Below, in pieces: positions 1 through 8,254 of a stretch of 37,909 bases of DNA (the first letter of the stretch is position 1; every line of letters begins with the position of its first letter). The notes beneath the pieces are model-generated. The model searched no databases and was not told where the DNA came from. It was given only the letters and a program-made list of their open reading frames with translations. The position numbers and the translations under genes are program-made. Origin of the DNA: Deltaproteobacteria bacterium UBA6930 (lineage in GTDB: Bacteria; Myxococcota_A; UBA9160; UBA6930); assembly GCA_002450755.1 (NCBI GenBank), contig DKAI01000192.1, positions 1 to 37,909 of the forward strand, read 5' to 3'.

Positions 1-17
1 GATGGAGGTGTACACCG

Positions 18-1757
18 ATGAGCAACCATACCTATGACGTCCAAATACGCGAAGGGACAATCGTCGATGGGACCCGCGTCCCTCGCTACAAAGGCGATGT
101 CTTTATTCGTGACGGGAAAATTGTCCAACTTGGAGGGCGCCCTCAGGGCTCGGCGAAACAGACAATTGATGCAGAAGGACATATCGTCGCCCCTGGCTTT
201 GTTGATCTTCATACCCACTACGACGCCCAAATCCGCTGGGACCCTTGGTGCACGATCTCCGGCTGGCATGGAGTCACATCTGTTGTGCTAGGGAATTGTG
301 GGTTTGGCTTTGCGCCGGTTAAAAAAGATTTCCGAGAACGTTCTATGCTGACGATGACTCGTACCGAAGCTATTCCACTCGAATCGATGAAGGCGGGAAT
401 GGAATGGGATTGGGAGACCATCCCCGAGTATCTCGATTCCCTCGATCGCGCCCCCAAAGGTGTCAACTGCCTTCAGTACATGCCTACGGCATCCTTGATG
501 GTCTATGTGATGGGACTCGAGGAAGCCAAAACAAGATCCGCTACTGAGGCCGAGCAAAAAGAGATGAAGCGCCTTTTACATCAGGGAATGGATGCAGGGC
601 TTTGCGGCTTCTCGATCCAAAGATTAGGCGAACACTCAACGCAGGCAGACTATGATGGTTCTCCAATGGTAACGGATACCATGTGCGACCAAGACATTCT
701 GGCCCTTGCCGAAGTACTGGCAGAACGTGACGAGGGATTCATCCAAATAACTCAATTCACTGGGAATATGAAAGAAGATCTGAAGTTCCAGGAGAAACTA
801 GCTGCTGTTAGTGGTCGGCCGGTCCTACACAATGTCGTTCCGGTCAGTCCGAAGGTAGCTCGCATCCATGAGAAGAGAATTGCATGGCTCGAAAGCAACC
901 AACGCGAAGGTAGACGAATTTTTGGACAGGGTGGCACCATTCGAACTGGTTTCGCTTTTACTCTGGCAGATTGGAATCTTTATGATCACAGTCCTGCTTG
1001 GGCCGAAGCCACAACAGGATCTGTAGCAGAGAGGATGAAGAAACTTCGAGACCCTGGCCTTCGCGAGCGAATACGAGAAGAAACTGAAGGTGCTGCGTCT
1101 CGATTCCAAGAAGTTCAAGGAGGAGTCGGCGGTCCTATTCGGAAACTTTTGGTACAAGATGTTGGCGAGCGACCCGAGCTTGAACACTACGTAGGAAAAT
1201 CTCTCGAACAAATTGCTCAAGAGCAAGACAAATCGGTCGTCGACGCTCTTATAGACGTTTCCCTAGAAGGCGAACTCGCAGTGGAATTCTTGGGACCCAA
1301 CCGAGGCTTTAATGCCGACCACATGGCGGACATGATCCTTTCTTCGCCCTACACGTTTCCAGGAGTTTCAGATGGTGGCGCCCACACAAAATTCTTTAAC
1401 GGTGGTTCGTTCACTACCGACTTTTTGATGTGGCTTGTTCGGGATGAAGAAAAGATCAGTCTTGAGGAGGCTCATTATCGTTTAAGCTGCTTGCCAGCGC
1501 ACGCGGCAGGTTTTCAAGACAGAGGTGTTTTAAGAGAAGGAGCCCCCGCGGATGTTGTCGTTTACGATCTCGACGCACTCGACGTAGATCCGAGCTGGGT
1601 CGGCGAGGTTGCCCACGATTTCCCGGGCGGAGGATGGCGACGCGTACAAAGAAGTAAAGGCTACCGCGCCATACTCGTGAATGGAGAAGTTACTTTCGAA
1701 GAAGGAGAGTGCACAGGAAACACTCCCGGAAAACTTCTCCGGCACGGAAAGGCCTAA
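18..1757 (+). CDS. D-aminoacylase-type amidohydrolase (N-acyl-D-amino-acid deacylase family)
   Basis: A 579-residue metal-dependent amidohydrolase of the N-acyl-D-amino-acid deacylase/dihydroorotase-like group (amidohydrolase_3). The N-terminal beta-sandwich (about residues 1-60) leads into the metal-binding HTHYD motif with H65 and H67. A conserved WHGVTS/GNCG segment follows, and the C-terminal SDGGAH motif contains D452. The length is close to that of its paralogue at 6418-8151, which shares the same motifs. The ATG is preceded by GGAGG about 9 nt upstream. Family members hydrolyse an amide or cyclic imide bond in the cytoplasm; the actual substrate cannot be read from the sequence. The gene ends convergent to a PhyH dioxygenase and has no co-directional partner inside the window, but its upstream neighbour is cut off. 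No signal peptide is visible. Confidence 0.88.
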   Translation: MSNHTYDVQIREGTIVDGTRVPRYKGDVFIRDGKIVQLGGRPQGSAKQTIDAEGHIVAPGFVDLHTHYDAQIRWDPWCTISGWHGVTSVVLGNCGFGFAPVKKDFRERSMLTMTRTEAIPLESMKAGMEWDWETIPEYLDSLDRAPKGVNCLQYMPTASLMVYVMGLEEAKTRSATEAEQKEMKRLLHQGMDAGLCGFSIQRLGEHSTQADYDGSPMVTDTMCDQDILALAEVLAERDEGFIQITQFTGNMKEDLKFQEKLAAVSGRPVLHNVVPVSPKVARIHEKRIAWLESNQREGRRIFGQGGTIRTGFAFTLADWNLYDHSPAWAEATTGSVAERMKKLRDPGLRERIREETEGAASRFQEVQGGVGGPIRKLLVQDVGERPELEHYVGKSLEQIAQEQDKSVVDALIDVSLEGELAVEFLGPNRGFNADHMADMILSSPYTFPGVSDGGAHTKFFNGGSFTTDFLMWLVRDEEKISLEEAHYRLSCLPAHAAGFQDRGVLREGAPADVVVYDLDALDVDPSWVGEVAHDFPGGGWRRVQRSKGYRAILVNGEVTFEEGECTGNTPGKLLRHGKA

Positions 1758-1769
1758 ACAACGGCCAAG

Positions 1770-1827
1770 ACGCAAGCAGACAAGGAAATCAAGAAGATCG
1801 ACGGCTATCGCCCTTGCGTACTTGTCT
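1770..1827. repeat. Crossing inverted repeats in a convergent gap
   Basis: Between the two convergent stop codons two 7-bp inverted repeats are interleaved. ACGCAAG (1770-1776) matches CTTGCGT (1813-1819), and AGACAAG (1778-1784) matches CTTGTCT (1821-1827). The order is A-B-A'-B', so the two stems cannot nest: either they are alternatives or they form a pseudoknot. No U-tract follows on either strand, so this is not a standard intrinsic terminator. A role at the ends of the two converging transcripts is only a guess. Confidence 0.4.
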
Positions 1828-1858
1828 CTGAGAACCCCTAGCAATCAAGTTTGAATTA

Positions 1859-2710
1859 TTAAGGACGATTTAGAGCATCATCTCCCAAGCTCACTGCCAA
1901 CGATGTGTTCAGATTCGGTTGTACACAACCAGAGTGCGTTTTACCCCGGACCAGAGTCATGCCGAGCTCATCTATCGTTGCATCCGGTTGCAAAGTGCAT
2001 TGCGCACTACATGCATGTAGTGTCAGAACCCTTCTCATTTTCTCACTGAAGTTACTTCTGGTGGTATGCATCAAACGTGAATGAAAAAAAACTGCACTCC
2101 CTGCCCGAACCTTAAGGGCAACTGTTTCGGGACTAGAACGAGCATTCTCCACCTCATATGCAAATGCATTGGTCAGAGTCCCTGGCATTTCATGTTCCCT
2201 TAGAGATCCTTTATGGGAACCGGGTATAACTTGGAGCCCACCATTATCTTCATCGGTGTCATCCAGTGGCACCCAAACTCCAAGGATATTGTCATGAGGT
2301 CCGAAAGGAAAGTAATAAGCGTCCTGGTGTAATGGATGAACGCTTTCGATTTTTCTAGGTTTATAAATCACCATTAAAAGAAAGCAAATCAAATCAGGTC
2401 CCAAAAGAAGTTCCAGCACATCGAGTATCTTCGGTGTGTAAAGAAAGTCCCTGAAAGTTATGTCGAATCTATCAGGATTCAAGATTTTCCACATTTCATC
2501 TTCGGGGTCGTCCGGGGTTGGCACAAGCCCTTTCGCCACGCGAATATCACGCATGAGTCGCCCCTTGGCCTCGTCAGGGTATTCCCCTCGAACAACGGCG
2601 CTTGTTCTTGTTTTATAAAGGTCGATCTCATCGGACTTAAGCACGTCGGGAACGACTATAAAGCCTTTTTCTTCATAGTCGTTTTTAAGAGAGCCGTTCT
2701 TCAATTGCAT
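1859..2710 (-). CDS. Phytanoyl-CoA dioxygenase (PhyH) family protein
   Basis: A 283-residue Fe(II)/2-oxoglutarate-dependent oxygenase of the PhyH family. The double-stranded beta-helix carries the iron triad: H128 and D130 in an HQD motif, and H215 in the LMH segment. Arginines at about 226-227 are suited to 2-oxoglutarate binding. The NGGLQVIPGSH segment is typical of the family. Members hydroxylate small acids, CoA esters or natural products; the substrate is unknown here. The ATG has AGGA 7 nt upstream. The start lies 9 bp downstream of the stop of the DsbA-like gene on the same strand, so the two are probably co-transcribed from the short divergent region before the aldehyde oxidoreductase gene. 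There is no signal peptide. Confidence 0.88.
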   Translation of the reverse strand: MQLKNGSLKNDYEEKGFIVVPDVLKSDEIDLYKTRTSAVVRGEYPDEAKGRLMRDIRVAKGLVPTPDDPEDEMWKILNPDRFDITFRDFLYTPKILDVLELLLGPDLICFLLMVIYKPRKIESVHPLHQDAYYFPFGPHDNILGVWVPLDDTDEDNGGLQVIPGSHKGSLREHEMPGTLTNAFAYEVENARSSPETVALKVRAGSAVFFHSRLMHTTRSNFSEKMRRVLTLHACSAQCTLQPDATIDELGMTLVRGKTHSGCVQPNLNTSLAVSLGDDALNRP

Positions 2711-2719
2711 CTACAAATC

Positions 2720-3328
2720 CTAGCGAGCTTCCGACTTTAATCCGAGACCAAACTCAGTGAGTCGCTCTTCCAACAGTGGAATCCGATCGTGTCCCCAAAA
2801 TCTCTCCCCTTCAAATACAAATATTGGAACGCCAAAAATCTGATCGTCATGGGCCTCCTCCATCCCCGCTCTAAACTGCCGTTCGCCCTCTCCATCGTTT
2901 AAAAATCGCTCGAAGTCTCGCTCGTTCCCACCGAGCTCTCGAATTAGAGAAGAAACCTCTTCCCCTGAATCAAGTTCAAGCCGGTGGTCAAAAAAGCGCT
3001 TGAAGCTCTCGCGCGTATATTCCTTAAAAAAATCGAATTCCTGGGAGAAATATGCCCCTATTAGCGAAGGCGTACTGTCGTAGATTTTTCTGGGACCTCT
3101 TATAGCGAAACCTCCCCTTCTATTCGCCCAACGGCGAGCATCCTGGTAAGAATATTGAACTTTCCATTCCGAGTAGACGCTCCTCTCTCCTTTACCCTTA
3201 ATTCTGAGCTGAAAGGGAATCCAGCGAATTTTGACCGAAAATCGGCTAGAGAGCTCAAAAGCGGGCTCAGCGGCTAAAAAGGCAAACGGGCTCTTGTAAT
3301 CAAAATACAATTTCACTTCTTGGGGCAC
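2720..3328 (-). CDS. DsbA/GST-kappa fold protein, 2-hydroxychromene-2-carboxylate isomerase-like
   Basis: A 202-residue thioredoxin-fold protein of the HCCA isomerase/GST kappa family. The N-terminal DYKSPF motif puts a Ser where disulfide oxidoreductases have the active-site Cys. The C-terminal signature, GVP...F followed by FWGHDR and LEERL, is characteristic of the family. HCCA isomerase interconverts 2-hydroxychromene-2-carboxylate and trans-o-hydroxybenzylidenepyruvate with glutathione in polyaromatic degradation, but many relatives act on unknown substrates. The GTG start is preceded by GGAG at 9 nt. It is the first gene of a pair with the PhyH dioxygenase and lies head to head with the tungsten oxidoreductase gene, 66 bp apart. 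I infer a cytoplasmic isomerase or glutathione-using enzyme in an oxidative pathway. Confidence 0.85.
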   Translation of the reverse strand: MPQEVKLYFDYKSPFAFLAAEPAFELSSRFSVKIRWIPFQLRIKGKGERSVYSEWKVQYSYQDARRWANRRGGFAIRGPRKIYDSTPSLIGAYFSQEFDFFKEYTRESFKRFFDHRLELDSGEEVSSLIRELGGNERDFERFLNDGEGERQFRAGMEEAHDDQIFGVPIFVFEGERFWGHDRIPLLEERLTEFGLGLKSEAR

Positions 3329-3344
3329 GAAAGTTCACTCCTTA

Positions 3345-3373
3345 GGGACGTCATGACCAACAGAGCGTATAAT
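3345..3373 (+). promoter_or_regulatory. Putative sigma70-type promoter for the aldehyde oxidoreductase
   Basis: A perfect TATAAT at 3368-3373 lies 22 bp before the ATG of the oxidoreductase. With 17-bp spacing the -35 position reads GGGACG (3345-3350), a weak 3/6 match to the consensus. The predicted leader is about 15 nt and contains the GAAGGAGA ribosome-binding site. The element overlaps the divergent promoter region of the minus-strand isomerase gene. Confidence 0.45.
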
Positions 3374-3394
3374 ATGATCTTCGAAGGAGACACT

Positions 3395-5209
3395 ATGGAA
3401 CTAGCGAAATTTGGTAGTCAAATTTGTCATGTGGACCTTTCCCAGGAGACCGTAGAAAGCAAGGCGGCCCCTGAAGAATGGGTCCGACAGTATATTGGTG
3501 GGCGAGGCCTCGGTGTTCGTTACGTTCTTGAAGCCGGTGCCTCGGTAGATCCTCTAGGACCGGAAAATCCTCTTTGCTTTATTAATGGTCCCTTAAGTGG
3601 TTCCGAACTCAACATGAGCGGACGTTGGGCTTGTGTAACGAAATCCCCTTTAACCGGAACGGTTACCGACAGCCACCAAGGGGGATGGACAGCCGCGAGA
3701 GCACGTTGGGCTGGATTCGATGGCATCATCTTCTCTGGAAAGGCAAACCGCCCGGTTTACGCCTTTCTCGAAGATGGAGAAGTTTCGATTCGAGATGCCT
3801 CAGAAGTCTGGGGCAAGGACGTGCACGAGACCGTTCAGTTCTTTCGTGACCGCTACGGCGAAAAGAATCTGTCTGTCTGCACAATCGGACGAGCAGGAGA
3901 AAGTCTTTCGAGGTTTGCAGCTTGGGTAAATGAGGATGACCGTGCTTTTGGACGAGGTGGCACGGGCGCTGTCGGCGGTAGCAAGAACCTTAAGGCTATT
4001 GTCATAAGGGCCAAGAGAAAGAAATCATCGGCAGGTCGTCAGACCGACTACGACGTAGTCAGAAAGGATGCCTTGTCCGCCATCCGGGACGAAGCACATA
4101 TAACAAGCCCCAAAAAAGGTGGCCTTTCAGTTTATGGGACCAATGTGCTCATGAATGTGACTAATACAATCGGGGCCCTTGGGACAAAGAACAGTCAGCT
4201 GACTTCTTTCGGTGAAAAGGCAGAAGGAATAAGCGGTGAATTCGTTACGGACAATCTTTTGACAGGCAACCCGACATGCCACGCATGTCCCGTAGCCTGC
4301 AAAAAGGAAGTCGAAATCAAAGAAGGGGCCTACAAGGGTCTGAAAATGGAGAGCATCGAGTATGAATCTTCCTGGGCGCTAGGGGCAAATTGCGACAACG
4401 GCGACATCGGCTCGATAGCGAAACTCATAGATCAATGTAACGACTACGGGCTCGACCCAATTGAACTCGGTGGAGTTTTCTCTGCATACATGGAAGCCTC
4501 AGAAAAGGGCTACGTTGAAGGCCCAGGGCTTAACTGGGGAGACCAAGAAGCAATGGTTGCGTTGACTGAAAAAATAGCAAGTCGGGACGGTATCGGGGAT
4601 ATCCTTGCCGAGGGTGCTACAAGAACCGCCGCACATTTTGGTCATGCGGAACTCGCTATGGCAGTGAAGGGACAAGCTATTCCTGCTTACGACCCACGAG
4701 GGATAAAAGGCATGGGACTTGGCTACGCAACGAGCAATCGCGGTGCATGTCATCTAAGAGGATACACGGCTGCCGCGGAACTTGGAGTTTTGGACATGGG
4801 ACTAGATCCAGTGGAGTGGAGGGGAAAAGGCGATCTTTTGAAAACCTTCCAGGATTTGGCGGCTTTCGCCGATAGCTTAGACCTATGTAAGTTCAGTTCG
4901 TTTGCCGAAGATGCCGACCTTTACGCAAGACAGTATGCCGCTGCAGTCGGCGTCGACTTCACCATGGAAGACGTCATGATTGCAGGAGAAAGAGTGTATA
5001 ACCTGGAACGGCACTACAACAACCTCGCCGGGTTCCGCGAAGGTTCCGACACTCTACCAAAACGATTTACCGAAGAGCCTTCGACCTTTGGAGGGTCGGA
5101 GGGACATGTTTCGGAGCTCTCCGACATGTTGACTGAATATTACAAGGCCAGAGGATGGAACGAAGGAGTTGTCCCCGATTCGAAACTCGAATCGCTAGGG
5201 ATCATCTAA
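3395..5209 (+). CDS. Tungsten-dependent aldehyde:ferredoxin oxidoreductase (AOR) family
   Basis: A 604-residue AOR-family enzyme. The 4Fe-4S ligands are C295, C298 and C302 (CxxCxxxC) plus C498, almost the same positions as in the archaeal AOR prototype. The first ~210 residues form the pterin-binding domain (GGRGLG; RAFGRGGTGAVGGSKNLK). A YGLD segment near 351 is also family-typical. These enzymes oxidise aldehydes to acids, or run the reverse, using a tungsten bis-pterin and ferredoxin. I chose the ATG at 3395 over an in-frame ATG at 3320 because GAAGGAGA sits 4 nt upstream and the conserved N-terminus begins here; the earlier start would overlap the divergent gene. No ferredoxin or electron-transfer subunit is nearby. 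The stop overlaps the stop of a convergent MoaD-like gene. Confidence 0.92.
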   Translation: MELAKFGSQICHVDLSQETVESKAAPEEWVRQYIGGRGLGVRYVLEAGASVDPLGPENPLCFINGPLSGSELNMSGRWACVTKSPLTGTVTDSHQGGWTAARARWAGFDGIIFSGKANRPVYAFLEDGEVSIRDASEVWGKDVHETVQFFRDRYGEKNLSVCTIGRAGESLSRFAAWVNEDDRAFGRGGTGAVGGSKNLKAIVIRAKRKKSSAGRQTDYDVVRKDALSAIRDEAHITSPKKGGLSVYGTNVLMNVTNTIGALGTKNSQLTSFGEKAEGISGEFVTDNLLTGNPTCHACPVACKKEVEIKEGAYKGLKMESIEYESSWALGANCDNGDIGSIAKLIDQCNDYGLDPIELGGVFSAYMEASEKGYVEGPGLNWGDQEAMVALTEKIASRDGIGDILAEGATRTAAHFGHAELAMAVKGQAIPAYDPRGIKGMGLGYATSNRGACHLRGYTAAAELGVLDMGLDPVEWRGKGDLLKTFQDLAAFADSLDLCKFSSFAEDADLYARQYAAAVGVDFTMEDVMIAGERVYNLERHYNNLAGFREGSDTLPKRFTEEPSTFGGSEGHVSELSDMLTEYYKARGWNEGVVPDSKLESLGII

Positions 5210-5493
5210 GAACCGCTTCCGCCCGCCACTGCAGGAAAAAAGTCGAGGGTCTCTGAACCATCCACCGTTGTATTCAAACCCAATGGAAGAAGGACGGCAC
5301 TCCGACCGTTTATAAACATGTGAACAAAGCGCGAGAGATTCCTGTCTTCGTCCAACATTAAAGGGATTAGTACCGGATACGACTCCAAGAGGACATCCAG
5401 TACAGTTTGCGCCGAGCAACCTTTCGGCACCTCTAAATGGATCGTTTTTTGCCCTACTGCATGTCGAAGAGTGGCAAAAAGGTTTACTCGCAA
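5206..5493 (-). CDS. MoaD/ThiS-family ubiquitin-like sulfur carrier with a C-terminal extension
   Basis: A 95-residue beta-grasp protein of the MoaD/ThiS family. It shows the N-terminal MRVNLFATLRHAVG strand-turn, an FINGR segment and the usual ending DFFPAVAGG. MoaD carries sulfur as a thiocarboxylate on a terminal Gly-Gly for dithiolene formation in molybdopterin and tungstopterin. In this protein three residues, Ser-Gly-Ser, follow the Gly-Gly before the TAG; I checked this codon by codon. Adenylation by MoeB normally needs the Gly-Gly at the very end, so the protein would need trimming or has another role. The gene overlaps the AOR stop by 4 bp tail to tail. It is the last gene of a minus-strand run with an LLM enzyme and an amidohydrolase, so it is not co-transcribed with AOR. 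Confidence 0.85.
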   Translation of the reverse strand: MRVNLFATLRHAVGQKTIHLEVPKGCSAQTVLDVLLESYPVLIPLMLDEDRNLSRFVHMFINGRSAVLLPLGLNTTVDGSETLDFFPAVAGGSGS

Positions 5494-5513
5494 CTCGTTA
5501 CCTCAGGATACTG

Positions 5514-6395
5514 TCAAGATAGTGGCACGATCAGAGTCTCGGCTGTTTTCTCCAGATACTGTTTAAATTCCTCGGCGCTTGCAGCAAATTTACCGACAAT
5601 GATTTGATCGATACCCAGATCAGCATATTGCTTAGCTTCATCGAGAGTTATTTCCTCGCCACCGAGGTTCTTAGATACCGCGTAATGCACGTTCGAGGCA
5701 TCCCTCCCGGCTCCCTCGGCAAACCGCTTAATTGTTGCAACGTGTTGTTTGGCGCCTTCGATGCTCACGTTAATTCCCCACCAACCATCTCCTAGCTCGC
5801 CAACTCGGCGAAGAGCAGGCTCACTCTCTCCGCCAAAAAAAATCGGAGGGTGTGGTTGCTGAGTCGGCTTCGGATAGGAACGTACTTTCGAAAATTCACA
5901 AAAGTCACCCTTGTGTGAACTGGCACCGGGGCTCCAGGCGGCTTGCATGGCCTCTAAGTAGTCAGCCGTCCGCTGTGCTCTTTTGGACCACGGCACACCT
6001 ATTGCTTCAAACTCTTCCTTAAGCCAGCCAATGCCAACTCCGAAATCAAAACGACCACCCGAAAGTCTGTCTAAACTCGCCACCTCTTTTGCAGTCACCA
6101 AGGGATTACGCTCGGGCACAAGACAAATCCCGGTGCCCAGTCGAATTGTGTTTGTTTCCGCCGCAGCGTAGGTCAAAGCTAGAAATGGATCGAGAAAATC
6201 CATTTCTTCAGGAGCGAATCCCATCTTCCCGTCTGGATTGTAAGGATACTTAGATGAATATTCATCGAGAAGAACTATGTGCTCGGGCGACCAGAGCGAA
6301 TGAAATCCACATTCCTCACTTGTTTTCGCTACGAGAGATATAATCTCGGGGTAAGCAGCAAGACCTGGGCCAATAAATCCAAAACCGAACTTCAT
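5514..6395 (-). CDS. LLM class flavin/F420-dependent oxidoreductase
   Basis: A 293-residue luciferase-like (bacterial luciferase/methylene-H4MPT reductase superfamily) TIM-barrel protein. It starts directly with MKFGFGF and has a WSPEH segment, a GTGICLVPERNPL strand-loop, the GRFDFGVGIGWLKEEF signature and an IFFGGES strand near the C-terminal half. This places it in the F420-type subfamily common in actinobacteria and in some uncultured proteobacteria. Members catalyse hydride transfer or monooxygenation with F420 or FMN; the substrate and the choice of cofactor are not decidable here. The ATG has AAAGGA 7 nt upstream. The gene lies 22 bp after the amidohydrolase and 20 bp before the MoaD-like gene on the same strand, so the three probably form one operon. 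Confidence 0.88.
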   Translation of the reverse strand: MKFGFGFIGPGLAAYPEIISLVAKTSEECGFHSLWSPEHIVLLDEYSSKYPYNPDGKMGFAPEEMDFLDPFLALTYAAAETNTIRLGTGICLVPERNPLVTAKEVASLDRLSGGRFDFGVGIGWLKEEFEAIGVPWSKRAQRTADYLEAMQAAWSPGASSHKGDFCEFSKVRSYPKPTQQPHPPIFFGGESEPALRRVGELGDGWWGINVSIEGAKQHVATIKRFAEGAGRDASNVHYAVSKNLGGEEITLDEAKQYADLGIDQIIVGKFAASAEEFKQYLEKTAETLIVPLS

Positions 6396-6417
6396 CTTCT
6401 TTTCCTTTCGGGGCTAA

Positions 6418-8151
6418 CTAGCCTTTGTAAGCCTGTGGCCCTCGGATTAAACCTCCAGGAAGGGCTCCCGTAGGCTCTCCATTTTCATAAGTTTGTATCC
6501 CATTTTTAAATGTCGCCTTATAGCCATCAACACGCTGTAGTAAGCGACGACCATTTGCAGGTAAATCGTGGACAGCCTCAGGAGCATGAAGCGTAAGCCC
6601 CTCAAGATCAATGATATTAAGGTCTGCTCGATATCCCGGTGCCAATACTCCGCGATCATGTAGGCCGTAAGCTGTGGCCGTGCTCTGTGTCTGCAAGTGA
6701 ACAGCTCTTTCAAGTGGAAGTCGCGGACCACATTCCCGATCTCTTACCCAATAACTGAGCATGTAAGAGGGGGAACTCGCATCACAAATAACGCCACAGT
6801 GTGCGCCACCATCAGAGAGGCTAAGAAGAGCCTGTGGGTGTTGCATCATTTCCCGAATAGGCTCGAAACTTGCGTCGGAGTAATTGATTATCGGGTAGTA
6901 GATAAACTCTCCTCCTTCCCTCTCAAGCATGCAATCCAACAACACTTCCTGCGCCTGCTTTCCTGTACGCTCGGCAATAGCTGCAACACTTTCTGCGTTA
7001 TCTGGCTCGTAGTTGGGAGGGTCGCCCAGCGGATACATATTTCCAAAATGGTGAACAAAGAAACGATCGAACTTGCCTGTCAAATCCGTGCCTTCGGCTA
7101 TTAACTTATCTCTAATCTCCGGGCGTTTTAACTCCCTCACTCTCTCAGAAAGCGGAAGATCCGACAGCATTTTGTATGTTGGATGACCCATAAATGGGTG
7201 CATGCTTGCATCGAAGTTCAAAAGCATACCTGCAGGACGATTGGCAACCTGTAACCGAAGGTTCGCTCCTTCGGCAACTGCTTCTTCCGTCCATTTGAGA
7301 ATGTTCCTCCACTCATCTGGCTCTCGATCGGATTGAGCGCAAGTAAAGCTTACTGGCAAGCCGGTTTCCTTGGAGAGATCTCGCATCCAGTGAATATCAT
7401 CCTTGAATCGACCTAATGCCCCGCCTATTCCAAAGTCAGTAGCGATCTCAAACACACCATGACCTACCCTCCCACAAGCTCTTCCAATTGCCATTAGCTC
7501 CTCGTGGCCAGCAAAAGTTCCGGGGACAGGAGTCCCATCATTTGCTCTGTGAAACATAGTGCGAGACGAACTAAATCCGAGCGCACCGGCTCGAAGCCCG
7601 TCCTCTACAATTTTAGACATCGCAGCGAGGTCCTCATTGGTGGGTTCCTCATTAGCAGCCCCCCGTTCTTTCATAACGTAAGCTCGCACAGCGCTGTGGG
7701 GGACCTGCGTTCCGAAATCCAGTGCTCTCGGAAGCTTCGCCAAGGCATCTAAGTATTCGGGAAAGCTCTCCCATGCCCACTGGATACCTTCCGATAAGGC
7801 ACTTCCTGGGATGTCCTCAACCGACTCCATAATGCCGATAAGCCACTCTCTGCGATCTGGAGCGGCTGGGGCGAAGCCCACACCACAGTTGCCCATGACT
7901 ACTGAAGTAACCCCGTGCCAACCAGTAGGAGCTAGGAAGGGATCCCAAGTCACCTGACCATCGTAATGGGTGTGCACGTCGACAAATCCTGGCGTAACTA
8001 TGAGGCCATCGGCATCGATCTCTTCTCTTGCTAAACCCGCCTTGCCCTCCGATGAAACGACAAGACCTTCATCAACAGCCACATCAGCGGTCCGAGTGCG
8101 GTGGCCCGTCCCATCTACCACGGTTCCACCACGTACTACCAAATCATGCAT
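6418..8151 (-). CDS. D-aminoacylase-type amidohydrolase (paralogue of 18-1757)
   Basis: A 577-residue amidohydrolase_3/N-acyl-D-amino-acid deacylase-type enzyme. Metal ligands H60 and H62 lie in HTHYDGQ, followed by GWHGVTSVVMGNCG and a C-terminal LSDGGAH motif. I place the start at 8151: GGAGGG lies 5 nt upstream and the conserved VVRGGTVVDGTG strand begins right after it. An in-frame ATG at 8235 would add 28 non-conserved residues and run almost to the divergent gene. It resembles the protein at 18-1757 in length and motif order, but the sequences have clearly diverged, so this is an old duplication or two separate family members. It heads a probable operon with an LLM oxidoreductase and the MoaD-like protein. 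The substrate is unknown; an N-acyl amino acid or cyclic amide would fit the family. Confidence 0.88.
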   Translation of the reverse strand: MHDLVVRGGTVVDGTGHRTRTADVAVDEGLVVSSEGKAGLAREEIDADGLIVTPGFVDVHTHYDGQVTWDPFLAPTGWHGVTSVVMGNCGVGFAPAAPDRREWLIGIMESVEDIPGSALSEGIQWAWESFPEYLDALAKLPRALDFGTQVPHSAVRAYVMKERGAANEEPTNEDLAAMSKIVEDGLRAGALGFSSSRTMFHRANDGTPVPGTFAGHEELMAIGRACGRVGHGVFEIATDFGIGGALGRFKDDIHWMRDLSKETGLPVSFTCAQSDREPDEWRNILKWTEEAVAEGANLRLQVANRPAGMLLNFDASMHPFMGHPTYKMLSDLPLSERVRELKRPEIRDKLIAEGTDLTGKFDRFFVHHFGNMYPLGDPPNYEPDNAESVAAIAERTGKQAQEVLLDCMLEREGGEFIYYPIINYSDASFEPIREMMQHPQALLSLSDGGAHCGVICDASSPSYMLSYWVRDRECGPRLPLERAVHLQTQSTATAYGLHDRGVLAPGYRADLNIIDLEGLTLHAPEAVHDLPANGRRLLQRVDGYKATFKNGIQTYENGEPTGALPGGLIRGPQAYKG

Positions 8152-8254
8152 ATGAGCCCTCCAGAGGATTCTCGGTAACGATAGCGCATACGCTCCCGTG
8201 AAAACCTCATTTACAAGCTCGATTTTGAACATCAAAAGGTGGTAAAAGAAGGCT

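Noticed and set aside
825..1226. A 133-codon antisense open frame inside the first amidohydrolase
   Set aside because: It overlaps conserved amidohydrolase coding sequence and has no recognisable motif.
3320..3394. An N-terminal extension of the AOR protein from an ATG at 3320
   Set aside because: It overlaps the divergent GTG-started gene, lacks a ribosome-binding site, and the conserved domain starts at 3395.
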